DNA from: Sindora glabra
Lineage: Eukaryota; Streptophyta; Magnoliopsida; Fabales; Fabaceae
DNA length: 64,000 nt
Reading direction: 5' to 3'
Assembly (NCBI GenBank): GCA_020226215.1
Contig: CM035235.1
Coordinates: forward strand, 51,675,511-51,739,510
Below are positions 12,808 through 27,300 of this stretch, piece after piece (the first letter of the stretch is position 1; each line of letters begins with the position of its first letter). The translations under genes and the position numbers were made by a program. A model generated the notes under the pieces. It ran no database searches. It saw nothing but the letters and a program-made list of their open reading frames with translations, and was not told where the DNA came from.

Positions 12808-13455
12808 ACTTTTCCCATCTTAATGCCATTCATGGCATTATTCATAATGAAATTTATAAATTAAAGCTCAAACTCTACATATTACAATTATAATGTAATT
12901 TTAACATAAAACAACTAATTTATCATTATAAGGCAATGTCAAAGCTCATCAATATATGTAATAATACCATCATGCTCTCTTGTATAGCTATAATATTCAT
13001 TTACATCCTAATACAATTTGTACTATATTTTCTAATATATAGGTAACAATGTAAACTCAGTCATATTTAATTAATGATTAGCAATAGTACAACTATGCTT
13101 TTTAAGCATGGTTAATTAATATTAACTCAATACATATACATTCATAGTCTATTATTCCATTGAACATGAATACCATTAAGTAATTCTAAGTAATAATAGT
13201 ACATTGCCTTTGCCTTAAAATCTTAGAATGGGAATAACAAAATCTTATGAAATAAGCATATGAATATATATATATATATATATATATGAACGAACCATTA
13301 TTTCAACAACTTATCAATCAAGCAAACAATCATTAATATTGAGATTAAAGTTTTCTAATCATAAATAAGTTCAATTCATATATGAATGTATTTACAATCC
13401 ATATAGTTAATAAGGAAATTATAAAACAAAACAATTAACCAATATAAGTAATATA
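12808..13455. other. Internal segment of the LTR-like element, right of the hAT insertion
   Basis: AT-rich, with an (AT)n run at about 13265-13288 and no open frame of interest. See 8001-8224. Confidence 0.5.
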
Positions 13456-15101
13456 TGTTAGGTTTCATATCAACATATGCAGCAAAATTTTAAAATTTTA
13501 ATTCAAATCCTTCGTAAGATCCATGCAAAAGTCATAAACCAGCGTTTTAGGGTTTTACCTTATTTATGTCCATGTTCTTTCTAAATGAATCCTTGAGAGA
13601 TCGAGATAAATCAAATGCCGGCCAAAAGGTACAACGTCTCTACAGTATCCACACGGAGTGAACAACGACTTATCTCCTCCATGAAGCTGCTAGGATTCGT
13701 CTCTCTCTCACTAAGATTGGATCGGGTGTTTTCTAGAGTGATTTTAGGTTTGATTGAAGCCAATGTGTATTTTTTTTGCAATTGCTGCCTTCAAGTCCCT
13801 TTATAAAACTAAGGCATATCACAATCCTAGTCCTACTAGTATAATGCTTTAAAAAATCTTAATCACACTAAATAACTATTACCTTATCCTTATCATAAAG
13901 AGAGTGAGGAAAGATGGGATTTATCTATTAATTATTTAATATTAGTTAATAATATTATCTCATAATATAATTATCTAATATCTAATAACATAACTATTTG
14001 ATATACTTTAATATCAAATAATATTACATAATATATATCACATATATATTACATGAATAAATATATTATTATCTTAATAATATATGTATGCACGAAAATA
14101 AATTCAATTAATTGAATTTTAGTTATAATATATGTATGCACAAAAATAAATTTAATTAATTAAATTTTAGTTTAACTAAAATTCAATTAATTATTTTCTC
14201 ATTCCTACTTCTTTTGTGTGACCTTGTAGGTTTTTACTACGTTAACAATGACTTATCTTTGGGCCATAGACAGTGAGCGGTATCTAACAATACATCACTG
14301 CCACTCAAGTAGTAAGAATGCCTGTGATTCGACATCTACCTAATATGTGATCAATGCTTTGCATCATAATCCATTTTGTAACAATATCCAAATCGAACTG
14401 GAGGTATGGAGTGTGTCATCCTTGTCAATGTTCAATTTATATTTCTTAATACTGAGTAAATTTAAAATAAATGATCAATATCACATATTGATCTAATTGA
14501 GCATGGTCATGCATTTCTAAGTCTCACTCAATTAAGAGGCCCAAGAATATTTCCCTTTTATACAAGAGTAACAAAATCTCATTTACATCACTCACTTCCC
14601 TTTGCATGATTTGTGACACACTCAATCAATGCCCTACTTGTCATCTCGATTAAAGGTGACATAGGACGACATCAAAGTGAGTAACTCCTCATGGAGAAAA
14701 TCGTAGTAACTTCATGTCAAAGGACTATGTGCATTTGTGGTCATATGAGAATAACTAATAATACATCTATCCATGCAATATTCGCACAATAGATCAATCT
14801 AGTACATTATTCACTAACAATATACTCATGTATTGACTTGATATCAGATATTCATGATTCGTAATTATCAGTCACTATACATGCTAGTCTTGATGTATTA
14901 TTACTATCCTTTTCGCAGTAATACTTGATTAGGGATATTTTAAAAATAGTAAAGCTATTCCAAGGATAATTATTATATTTAAGTTATAATTTGTGTAAAA
15001 TAAAATAAAATAAAATATAATAATTATATTAGTAAAATGAAATGTAATACATTGTGTAATATTGCAATCATTTCTATGATTAGCTCCAAGGATACATACC
15101 A
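13456..15101. repeat. LTR-like direct repeat, right copy
   Basis: Right partner of 6395-8000: begins TGTTAGGTTTCATATCAACA, ends GATACATACCA. Differences are scattered substitutions and short indels, so the pair is old. It contains a diverged tandem TATGTATGCAC..AAAATAAAT (about 14082-14145). A short open frame at 13615-13806 is present only in this copy and is unlikely to be a gene. Confidence 0.75.
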
Positions 15102-17511
15102 ATAATATATAGGTTTTGAGGTAAGATAGATACTAACTTGAGAATGCCCATTCACTTTTAAAAGTTCTAAGATATCCATACTCATCATTTTTACTTTTTC
15201 TTTTTAGTTCACAAGTTACAAGAATAATTTATAAATACATTGGATTTGGTCATTTTCTTTCCAAAACACTATTTTGAAACCTAATCATAATATTTTAGTC
15301 TCCTATATTGTAATTATATTATCTTTTTCTTGAGTTAATGACAAGAAACCAATAATATGCCATAATAGGGAGATTCTCGAATCAAAAGCATACAAATAAA
15401 AATACTAATACTTAATCCTACAAAAGGTATCTATTAATATTATTCTATCATCCTATATTATTATCTTCTTATATTTTTAAAATTATCATAAAGAATTCAG
15501 AGATTTCCATAAATAAAGGTTTCTCCAAATTAAGTATAAAACAAGTAAAATATCAAAACTTTACACTTTAAAAATACTCCATTCACCTCATTTTATAAAA
15601 CCACACAATTATTTTCTCATATTTTTAATTCTATTTTAGTGAAATCACCATATTGCATTTTTACATGGTTATAAGTTTCTTGAATCATAAGAATGTATCA
15701 CCTCATAAATACTCTAATTGTATTATTCTAACATTTCATCACACAAAACCTTATTTTTAAGAGCTATCATCATGTATTTAAAATGTATAAAAATGGTTTT
15801 TCTAGATTATCCATCTTTAAGTATGAATATTAAAATATTATTATTCAAAATAGGTTAGCTTTACCTAGAAAAGCCACCAATGACTTGTCGATGGTAGAGA
15901 TGATGGATCCTTATCAAAAAATATACAGAAAAATGGCACCCTAATTTAAGCTCCGATCAACAGCTCCATCTCATGCCATAAAGCTTCCAAGCTAATAAAG
16001 CAGCAACCCTTAGAAACACAATCATGCATAGTGATCAAAGGAGCTAAACAATAGCTCAAAGCAAGGAAAGATACGTTAGGAAGAAAGAGGTTTATGCCTT
16101 TGCCATTATGATTTCATGGCTCTCCAGTCACAGTAGCAAGTAGCTATTCACCAATGATAAATTGGCATTGAACAAAAGCTAAATATGATACCAGATAGCT
16201 GAAGGAATAAGGGTGGTGACTAGAAAAGTAAAAAGAAGAGAGAAAAAGATAGAGTAAAAAATGGAGGCATTAATATCGAGTGAGGAAAAGAAAGAAGGAA
16301 AAGAAAAAGGAGTCATAGGCTTCGATCTAATACTTTTTATGCATTGTAAGCTTAAATCTCCTTTTTAAATCCCACCTTCTATTTAAATTAAAATCAATCT
16401 TAGCCATTTACTTTCATTTTTAAAATTTCATATTTTATAAGATTCCTTTTTTAATTAAATTTAAAATCCTTACTTTAATATCTTAATATTATATAATTCT
16501 TAAAAGAACCATTTATACAATCTCACATATATATTCAAAATTCATCAAACCTTCAATTTCTAAAATATTCTTAAAAATTTACAAATTCATGGATGGAAGT
16601 CATCCACTATAACTAATACATATATTTTATAAATTCCACACTCTTAACTTTTATATTTTTTGATAAATAATTATATATATATATATATATATAATTTCGA
16701 TCACACTTTCATAAAATTGAATCATAATAACTTTTATTTAGTTAAATTTTAAAATATTTGTATTTCATCTCAACATCATAAATATAATTTAACTATCCTT
16801 GTTAATTAAATAAAAACTTTAACATTTTAACAATATACTTTTAGTTATTGCTTTAGAATATTACATATACAATATGTAGTCTTTAAGATAAGGATCTTTC
16901 TATACTCCATACCCATAAACTCATCATTTTTTTAAACTCATAAACACAAATTGGTAGTACATGGCCTTCAAAAAACATGTTTTTCAACAATTGTAGCAAT
17001 TCCTTGAAACTTTTGTCACTTCACCTATTTTTTTACTTTTAAGTTGAACAATCTCAATACAACAAATAAATTTGTGTATTTAGTGCAACTCAAATACAAT
17101 AGTTTCTCTGTTTTACTTAACAAGTTATTGAGAACTTGTAATCACTTAATAAAATTATTAGTAAACATGATATGCAGTTTACTTTCATCATACAAAATCT
17201 ATCACATGTACCCGATGTCAATGCAATAAATGATGTAATACTTACATAATCATTGCCCTTTCACATTATAACAATTAAGGTAGGGGTAAAATATGAAATC
17301 ATTACAAAATTTTTCCCTTTTTTGAAAAATTAAAAATTTCATAAATTTGTCAATTCTATTTTCATATTCAACATTATGTTGATCTTTACACATCCATCTT
17401 TGGTTCATGACTAGCCAATCTAGTGAAAGCCATAAATACAAAAACATTAGCGAAATCCTCTATCACATCAACTTGTACATATTCTTATGGATATGCCTAA
17501 AACATATACAT

Positions 17512-17550
<39 letters not shown>

Positions 17551-17561
17551 AATATACATAC

Positions 17562-17651
<90 letters not shown>

Positions 17652-20604
17652 ATAATGCAACCCAAATCATCTAGAATTATTATAACTCATTTGATCATGA
17701 CTAGTGTAAAACTTATTTCCCAATTTTCACTAGCCTATTTAATCCTACTTTGGTATCATTATACAATATCTAATAAGTTAATTAATTTAACAAATTAATT
17801 TTTTTAGATGTTTTAAAAAAATATGTAAAAATAAATTTTGTATGGTAACAAGTTCAATCAATCTACAAAGACTAAGACCTTTATTAACTATTCATTATCA
17901 AGATTAGGGCTACACTCTAAGGTTTCAAGAAAACCTCTTTTCCAAAGATACTAGTGGTGGCTTAGAGGTTTCAACAAACATAGTTGAAAAACATTTTAAC
18001 TAAAAATAACGAGTCATAAACTTAATAAGTAGATAACTTACTTAATAATCATAGATAACTATACTCATAAACATTTTATATTATTTATGTATATAACCAT
18101 AGCAATCCATAGTCATATCCACAATTCTAACTCATATATCACATAACACTATTATTCACTAATAATAGCATATGATATTCAATTAAAAAATATAGATTGA
18201 CACATATATAATTCACTTTGTCTAATTTTTATTATCAATCATAATTATTCCTATTACAAATATCATTCATATACATAAAAAATACATTAATAATATATAT
18301 ATAATATCAATCTATTTTAATATTAGATGTTGCTCTCATCCTACTTACTCTACTAGTTTGCCTATCATTCTCTTTATCTACTTCCCATGTGTGCCTAGAC
18401 GAGACATGGTGTATGACGTGACAAAAGTTCTTGACATGAGATATAAGGTGGCAAAAAAGAAGGAGCTTTTAGGCAGAAAGTCATGCTTTACCACTCTTTC
18501 TAAGCAAGAATTCCCAAAGCTTGATCTTTTTATGCCTATAAAAAAAACTAGGTTCTAGTACTAAAATAAATAGATAAAAATAATACAACCATTTTGTGCC
18601 TTCTTTTATCCTTTGCCATTCACAAATTGTTTCAATTTCAATGTCTTTTCACAATATTTCATTCATAATAACAATCCATCTATTTCTCCAATACAATTCC
18701 TTCATTTTACATCTCTAAACATTAACACATCCCTTAATAAGGATTTATCATCAAATTATACATTATTCTTTCCCAATTATATTTCACAAATTAGAAATTA
18801 AACAATCATAATAATACATTATCATATATGATAATACTAAATAATTTAGTGCACATTTATATATTCACATGCAATTTTATATCACATCTTAAATCTCTTA
18901 TGATCTTTTGTCATCAAATGGAATACTAATAAACACCTTCATAACTTATATATATAGAGACCAAAGTAATACACTTAAATACAAGTAGAATTAGAAGTAT
19001 ATAAAGAGAAATGGGGTATTTAATTACCTTAGTGGAGTATATGAGTCAAAAAGCTTAGTTTTGGTCTTACAATATAGTAGTCATTACTATCTAACATATT
19101 TACCTTAGGATGTCACCATTAGTAATACTTATCATATACATTCTCATACAATATTTAACCATCTTTTTACAATGTAAATCAATACAAGTTAACATATTCT
19201 CAACCACATATAACAAGATCATATAATTTCCAACTTTCATTTATATGTTCAAATTAATTCCTCATCATTTCACACCTATTAGATATTTATAGATTGCTAT
19301 TTAGAATCCAATGATCCAGTCATGGACATAATTAAAACTAAAACTAATCCACTACTTTAATCTATTATCTAGCTTTACGAAGTGAAGGTAATCTATCACT
19401 TTATTATTTAAGTTTACTATAGTTTGTTACCTAAGTCATAAATAGGAAGTATATAGTAGTCTATTACCTAGTTCTTCTAACCAAAGAATCAATTACAATA
19501 GTAGACTAATTGTATCTAAAGATGACCATTTAAGAGGTATTTGAGTATAGTAGTCAAATACAAACTTGAAAAACACACTCTTCAAACTATATTCAATTAT
19601 TATAGTCAAATATAGCTAGGTTTTACTAACTTTCACTAAATTTTATTGAACAAACCACCTATTTCATCCACACTTTATCAACTACAACAAAATTAAACTA
19701 GAATTATATAATCAAACCATATTACCAGTATATTTCTAACTCACAAACATCTAAAATTTTGACCATCAATAAACAAGTATAGCACATTATCAAATTCCCT
19801 AATTTTCTTTATTTTCTAATTAAAAATTACATTTATACCATTAACAAGATTTAAGTAGATTATTTACTTTCTTATTGATGGAAGAGACTAAAAGGAAGGT
19901 TGGAGAAGTAGTTAAATCACCTTATTCAACATAATTCTTATGAAATTTTCACTTAAAGTTGAAAATACAATATGAAATACCTTAAATTAGTTTAGGAATA
20001 TGAATGATTTGCTTGATTTCTTCAAACTTAGCTAGTTAGATTTTGATAATTATAAGTTTGAAATGTCTAAGAAAAGAGAGACAAAGAGAGACAAAGAGCC
20101 GAATGTTCTTCATCTAGAATAAGAAAGAATAGGCTTAGGGGAGTTTTATAATGACCAAGACAATTTGGTCATTTTTAAATGATTAAAGGGTTAAAATGCT
20201 TAATTAGTTCCTAAATCTCTCTCAACATAATTTCTTAATTCTAATTTTACACTAGCTTATATTTAATTTTATTATTCCTTTTTACATCATAAAATCCCAT
20301 TTTCTCTAGGTAATTTCTCACCTTAAACACATACACAATTTAATAACTAACATGTACATGTAAATATTAATAAAAATAACTAATATAAATTCTAACTTAC
20401 TAAGGGCTTGACAAGAATAGAACATTTTTCAAATACATACCCAAAGTTAAAATATTTTCATACATTTATAAAGGAAATCTTCTTTATATAATATATTTCA
20501 TGCCTAAAGTTATTATGCATGTTCATGAGCTAACAAAGAATTAGAAATATTTTAGTGAGGCATTATAACCTTAACACTTGATATCCTAAACTGAATATAT
20601 TAAT
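15102..20604. other. AT-rich non-coding DNA, probably old LTR-element sequence, no gene recognised
   Basis: I saw no conserved protein domain on either strand. Two purine-rich stretches (about 16200-16330 and 20060-20160) followed by T-rich sequence look like parts of retrotransposon LTRs, but I could not pair them. Short open frames at 17044, 18358 and 18613 lack any family resemblance. Confidence 0.4.
17515..17649. repeat. Compound microsatellite (CA)16 then (AT)33
   Basis: A pure CA run at 17515-17546, an imperfect TA/CA bridge, then an uninterrupted AT run at 17584-17649. The open frames on both strands across it code only alternating residues and are not genes. Confidence 0.97.
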
Positions 20605-23545
20605 ACAAATCTAAAAATTCCAAGGTTTTAGAGCTTGTTTAAACTCATACAAAGTTTTTTTAAGCTTACATACCTTCTACTCATTCTCTTTTACCACAAA
20701 TCTGGGTGGTTAACACATATACACTTCCTCATCTAAAAGATCATTTAGGAATGTTAACTTTACATCCAGTTAATGCATCTTCCAACCTTTGTAAGCTACC
20801 ACTATAATGACCAATCTCATTGTCTTGATCTTTGCAATAAAAGAGAGCACTTCTTTATAATCTATCCTTTATTTTTTGTAAGAATCCTTTAACTATTGAT
20901 CCAAATTTGTACTTCTTAACCTTACCATTTAGTTTCACTTTAGTTTTATACACATATTTCACATCAATTTGTCTTTTATCTTTTAGAAGATTAACCAAAC
21001 CCAAATCTTATGTCTAATTTTTCTCAATTTCCTTCAACTCTTCCTTTATTACTTCAATCCATGTCACTTCTTTAATTACTTACTTAAAACTCTTTAGTTC
21101 ATAATTAAGGAACAAGGATAGGTGCACCAAATCACCATCTTCATTCTCTTAATCATCTGAGAATAATTCATGCTCTTTAAGTTTAATAGATTGTTACCTG
21201 ATTCTACTTAATCATTTGGCTTTAGGTGTTAATCCTCTACCCTGCATAGCTTGATCATTCACCTTTTAACTTGGAGAATCACTCTCTCCTTCAATCTGAA
21301 CTAGCACATTATTTTATTCTTCTTTAGTTTTCTTATTTTCTTCCTAATTCTATGCACTAGTTTCATCAACTATCACATCTTCACTAATAATGACTTTATA
21401 ATCCTTAGGATTGATTAATTTATAACCCCTTATTAAGTGATAGCCCACCAAAATAGCTTGATTACTTTAACTATCTAGCTTTTTCTTCCGTTTTTTTTTT
21501 TTTTTGGAATGTGCACATAATATAGAAAGCCAAATACTCTTAAGTGATTAACCACTAGCTTTTCACCTGTTTATATCCCTTCTAATGTTTTATTGATCAA
21601 TTTCTTAGTTAGGTATTTATTTAAGACGTACATTGCACATGAAATGGCTTCTCCCTAATAGTTAGTTAGCATGTTATTTATCTTTAGCATGCTTCTTACC
21701 ATATTCAAGATAGTTTTATTCCTACTCTCTGCTATCCCATTATATTGAGGTGTATTTACCTTCACATTAATTCTTAGCACCTTCAAAGATCTTCCATTCT
21801 ATTTCTCTAGTAGCTACTTGAACTTTTTAAAGGTCTTAAAGGCTTCTGACTTATGTTTAATCATATAAACCTAAATCTTTTAGGTAAAGTCATTTACAAA
21901 TGTAATGAAGTAGTTATTTCTACTAACAGATGAAACACTTATTAGCCCACATAGATCAAAATAAAATAATTCAAGAAATTTATTTATTTTATATTTAGTT
22001 TGCCTCTGGAATGATCCTTTATGCTCTTTTCCTGTAATGCATCCTTCATAGAATTTGTTAGGTTGATCTATTATAGATAGACTAAGCACCATTCCTAATC
22101 TAGCTTTCTAGTTTAAGCTTTTGAAGTTTAGATAACCAAGTTTAAGATGCCAAATTTAGGCTTGATCCTTCACAACAATACTTAAGCTTTGGTAAACATT
22201 ATTTTAAATCTTAATCTTAAAGATCCTATTTTTTAAGGAGCTTCAAGATGTTTCTATTATTTTAATCAACCACCATTAATTCTCTTTATTTTGTATATTA
22301 TACTTTTTTTCAACAATTAATTCTCTTTATTCTTCATGGGTAGTACATATAGCACTTCTAAAGTGAATGAATGACTACTGTTGTTCTATTGGATCAATAT
22401 ACTCCTAATCCTCTAACTGGAACAATGATATTGTTAGTAAATTTGAATCTTAATCTTACATATTTGTCTAATTCAATGAATAGAACAATCAGAATCTAAA
22501 AAATCATGAATTGGACTTAGACTTATTAAGAGTTGAAATTATCACTAACAACAGATGATTATCATTTTTACTCTCTTACATAAGTCTAGCTGCTTCTTCA
22601 TCCTAAACAATCATCTTCTTTGAATTACACTCATCAGCAAAATCGCCACATTTATAGCACTCATAGCATTTAATATAGAACTTGTTAAATCTCAATCTTT
22701 TACAATTTTCTCTACCTCTGGTCTTCTGTCAACGCTTACGCATGATGGATCGTTCTTAATTTGCTTTTTCTTTTTCACCCTTTTGATTATCTTACTAGCC
22801 TCTTTTATCATGATTGCCTCTATCTCTTACTTTTCCACACGTCTAAGGATATCTTCCCTTTTGTGATCCTTCAAAAGATCTTTCTTGTTTCTAAACATAA
22901 CTTCGAAATGCTTGCTCCACTAATTTTTTAGAATTCCTTTTATTTGATCTCTTATTTATGAGCTTCCAAAGAACTCTACAAATCATTCACTATCATGCTC
23001 GCCAGATTCTTCAACTCCTCAATCATAATAACAATATGATCAAATTTTGCTGTCAAAGTTTTCAAAATTTTCTCTATAATGGCAAGATCATTAATGATAT
23101 CTTTGTTGGTCTTTATTCGATTTGTCAAAGTTAGAACTTTTATAAAGTAATCATTAATGCTCTTTTGATTGCTTTTCTGTAGAATCTCAAATTACCTCTA
23201 CATGGTCTAAAGCTGCACTTTCTTGATCTTGTCAGCCTCTTCATAGTATTTTTCTAATGTTTCCTATACATTCCTAGAGGTTTTAGCACCAGTAATTTTT
23301 TCAAAGATTGTATTATCAACACTCTAATAGATGAAATAAAGAGCCTTGTATTCTTTTTTTTTACTCTCAAGATAGGTCTTTTTCTCAACTTTAGAAGCTT
23401 CTTCACTAATTTCTACAAATCCCTCTATTACAATAACCAAAAGATATTTTCATCTGAATGCTCCATTGCCATCCAAGATTAGAAAAGAACTATGGAAAGA
23501 CCCACTCATCTTTGTTATGATCGAACCCGCTTGATACCAGTATTT
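20605..23545 (-). pseudogene. Ty1/copia retrotransposon relic: primer-binding site, gag, zinc knuckle, integrase, 5' part of reverse transcriptase
   Basis: Minus-strand order is: primer-binding site at 23539-23529, gag start MSGSFHSS at 23509, a gag domain near 23340-23000 (ALYFIYQSVDNTIFEKI, LEKYYEEADKIKKVQLQT, INDYFIKVLTLTNRIK), a damaged zinc knuckle near 22660-22620 (CYECYKCGDFADEC, lacking the Gly-His part), pre-integrase and integrase start near 22092-21880 (FYEGCITGKEHKGSF, then FDLCGLISVSSVSRNNYFI), the integrase-RT linker near 21480-21370 (LVGYHLIRGYKLINP), and RT near 20960-20610 (VYKTKVKLNGKVKKYK, GCKVNIPK-type remains, EEVYM, KLKKTLYEFKQALKPW). It ends before the catalytic YVDD region, so it is truncated as well as full of stops. 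No paired LTRs were found. Confidence 0.9.
23529..23539 (-). other. Copia primer-binding site
   Basis: Minus strand reads TGGTATCAAGC, one or two changes from the TGGTATCAGAGC complement of plant initiator tRNA-Met used by copia elements, 20 bases ahead of the gag ATG. Confidence 0.75.
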
Positions 23546-23841
23546 TTAATATATAATTGAATAATTTTCAAAAAAAAAGTCATATCGATGAAGCTCAAAG
23601 CATTGATATTATTACTTAATAGTTTTATAGGGCAAGCATACTCTATGTAAGAGAAGAGGAAAACAAAGTGAGGAAGTTAAAAGGAATTCTTCGATTTTAC
23701 ATTTTTAAAAAAATTATTTTATATATAACTTTCAAAAATTAAATTTTTTATGAAAATTCTTAATAAATTATACTTCAATTTTTCAAAAAATTTCTTTTAA
23801 CTTATAGGATTCACTTATTTCATTAAAAAATATTTTTATAA

Positions 23842-23846
<5 letters not shown>

Positions 23847-23913
<67 letters not shown>
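23847..23913. repeat. (AT)n microsatellite
   Basis: Uninterrupted alternating A and T for 67 bases. Confidence 0.95.
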
Positions 23914-23919
<6 letters not shown>

Positions 23920-24222
23920 AGGGTGATATATTACTTGTATGTATGGTTTAAGAAAAAAGATATTTAACAATATAATAATGGAGGAAAATAATTTTTTAAA
24001 TAAAAATAAATTACTTTTTCTAAAATTTTTATATTTAATATTAAATAAAAATAATTTTTTATTTTAATTTTTTGTAAATATATTTCATAAAAAAAACGTT
24101 TTTTTCTCGAAGCAAAAAGTCTTGTTATGAATTTTGTAGTGTCAAATAAGGCCATGACAAATGTACGTTAATACGCTATTCTTTGAACGCATTGCTGCAT
24201 TGACAATGAGGCCACAACAGCC

Positions 24223-24330
24223 GCTTTCGAAATCACATAATCGCGATAGATGGCTATATTTGTGAGAGTCGTGGCAGCTTTTAAAATCACATAACTGCGA
24301 CAGTAGTTTTCATATGTACTTGTGAAAGAT
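24223..24330. repeat. 54-bp tandem duplication in a GC-richer patch
   Basis: GCTTTCGAAATCACATAA at 24223 and GCTTTTAAAATCACATAA at 24277 begin two adjacent diverged units, each followed by a (T/C)GCGA motif. The patch 24130-24360 is more balanced in composition than its flanks. Origin unknown. Confidence 0.6.
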
Positions 24331-27300
24331 AAAATGGCAACTTGGATGGGTTTTTGTGGGTAATATCACTTTTCACATTATCTTGTTATCACAATGAAAG
24401 AAGAAATCCTTAATTTGTTTTGAGAAGTAGACATATCATGCTTGTTAAAGCACTTTCACGTGAAGAAGACTCGCAGCAATACCAACTTCACTTGTTTGTA
24501 TATGTTTGTCCTATTGTAGAGTGAAAGTTTTTTTTTTTTTTTTTCCTTTTTGTATGTGTAATTTTAGGTATGTTTGATATTTTTTTATTTTAAAATTTTT
24601 TTCAAAAATTGTCTTCAAATTTAAGAAAAATAAAGATGTAAAATGTTTAGAAGAGTAAATAAAAATATTTTATTTTATTATAAAATTAACATCAATAATA
24701 AAAAAATTAAAAATTATTTTTATTTATTTTTGAATTATACATTTAAAATTATAATTTTTAAAAATAAATTTTGAAAATAATTTATTGAACAAAAACTTTT
24801 TTTTTGTAATGATGAGATTGATTCAACCATTAAACGTGCACACACACAAAAAAAGAATCAAATTTTAAATATAATAAAAAATACAAAACTTTCAAAAAAA
24901 TATCAAATGTGATTTAAGTCAAGACTCTTTAATTTTTAGAAATAGTAAACAAACGGGCCTTTATGTTTAGTGAAGAGTAAAGTAGTACTAACAGATTTTA
25001 GTTATTAGTAGATATAGCTTCATGATGAAAGACAACTTTTATTGATAAAGAGAAATTTCATTAATACTCCAATACTAAAACTTGATACTTCAAAAATAAA
25101 AAATGAAAAAGAATTGCTCTCATTTTCTCTTTCAAGAATAAAACTTCTACTCTCTAAACTTCAATCCCTCGTATATTTTAGGTCTGCTCGGAATCGATTT
25201 TTTTATGTTGAATTTAGATTCATTTCAATAAAAATTTATGCATTTTATTTACAAATAAATTATAATATCTAGAGATATTGTAAAAAATAATTATTACACA
25301 AAATCAATTCTATTCTTTGAAACATTAATTTTTAAAATTTTTAAAAATATATGGAATTGAATTTAATGGAAGATTTTAATAGCATAATAATAAATAAAAG
25401 AAAAAAATACAAAATACTTCCTTCAAGTTTGAAATAATTGGATTTTATCCTCTTTAACTATAAAAACTTAAAAATTACTTTCTTAAATTTTATAAAATTT
25501 AGAATTAACGTTCATCATTTATTTAATTAACTATTTTTATCAAATTATATTATTTCTCATAAAGTTTTTAAACAAGAATTTAAATACTATAAGATGCTGA
25601 TTTATTTTTTTATATAATTTTACACTTTATTTACAAGTATTTAATTAAAATTCTTCATACATAATTTAATTTTTATTAATTACATAACATAAAAATTATA
25701 TAAAAAATAATCAAAAAATTTATTATACTATAATATTATAATTTTTATTTAAAATTTTTATTAAAAAATAATTAATTTAATAAAATAATTAATTAAGTGA
25801 ATGATGCGTAGTAATTCTAAATTTTATAGAATTTAAGAAAGTAATTTTCAAATTTCTAAAGTTAAAGAGAATTTGAAGGGAATAATTTGTATTTTTTTTA
25901 AATAAAATATGAAGATATACAAAATTTATTTTTTATTAAATAAAATGAAATCTGGGACAGTCCTTCTTATTTTTTAAAGATTTCATAATCCCATAAATAT
26001 AATCAAAACATGATCTGTAAACCATCTGAACTGAAGTGTTCTTCAACTCAAATCTAATAAATACTATTTAAAAAGAAATCTAATCTGATTTAAAATAAAA
26101 TAAAATTTTGTTTTTATGTATACTAAAGGGAGGTTCCTTTCATATGTGTAACTGGCCTCATAATAAGTTCAATTGCACATGTAAAGCCACTGAAAAAGTG
26201 AACAGCGGAGGATGAAAATATTATGGGTTTCGCTTTTCATATTCCCTTCCATTCGTTTGGCAGAGAGTTGTCTGAGTTTATAAAAAGTGACAACTTTTTT
26301 GGAAATGGTTAATAACAATACATTAATATATTATTAAATTTAATTATTTATATATTATCATGCAATATATCAAATTTAATTTTAAAAATAATAAACTTGA
26401 TATACAATTAAATCTAATAATATCCCTATATACTTTTGCTTCAATAATGTACTATAATTTCTCTCTAAATTCTTTATCAAACTTGCAATTTTTTACAAGA
26501 TGCTGACAGATTTCCCATCAGAACTCGCAAGTGTTAGTACAGAGTTGTAATTTTTTTTTCATAAAAATGTTAATATAAATAGTTATAGTTACAATATAAA
26601 AATATTTAATGTTTCATTAAGGAGTTATGAACTTTTATAAAGAGACAAGACTTTTAAAAAAAGAGAGAAAAAACTTACAAAATCTTACGAAATACTTGTT
26701 AGAATTATGCAGGAGAAATTGGAGATTCTCGTTGACACATACTTAGAGCGAAGGTAATATGATTATTAAGGAATCGTTTTAATATATACAATGAATAAGT
26801 TTTTGTGAGAAGTTAATTTATTAAGAAATAAATTTTTTAAAAACATTTAAAATTATTTTGTTGATATTACAGAATTAACATTTTAAAAATTAATTGTTTA
26901 TATTTCATTTTATTCAATTATAAATTTCTTAAGAAATATTATTAAATAACTAATATACTTTTAAAATTATAATAAAAAATAAGAAATATCAAGATTGTTC
27001 CAGAAGTAGCCTTTAGACTGTGTTCGGTCTGGATCTACTTCATCTGCTTTCCTTTAAGAGAGAGAGAGATTATTGTTCCCATTAATCCTCCCCCTACGCA
27101 ACTAAAAGGGGGAACAGTGCACTCTCAACCTTTATGCAATAAAAACTAAACTCACATGTAATTGAAGGTGAGTTCCCATCTTTTGTTATGGTTTTTTGCC
27201 ATATTCTTTAACAGAAGCTATGGAACCAAAATAAAATTTAATTTTAAAAAATATAATATTTAATATTTCATTATAAATATAATAATGATGACATATTTAA

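Noticed and set aside
17407..17798. Three long overlapping open frames on both strands
   Set aside because: They run through (CA)n and (AT)n microsatellites and code only alternating residues such as His-Thr and Ile-Tyr.
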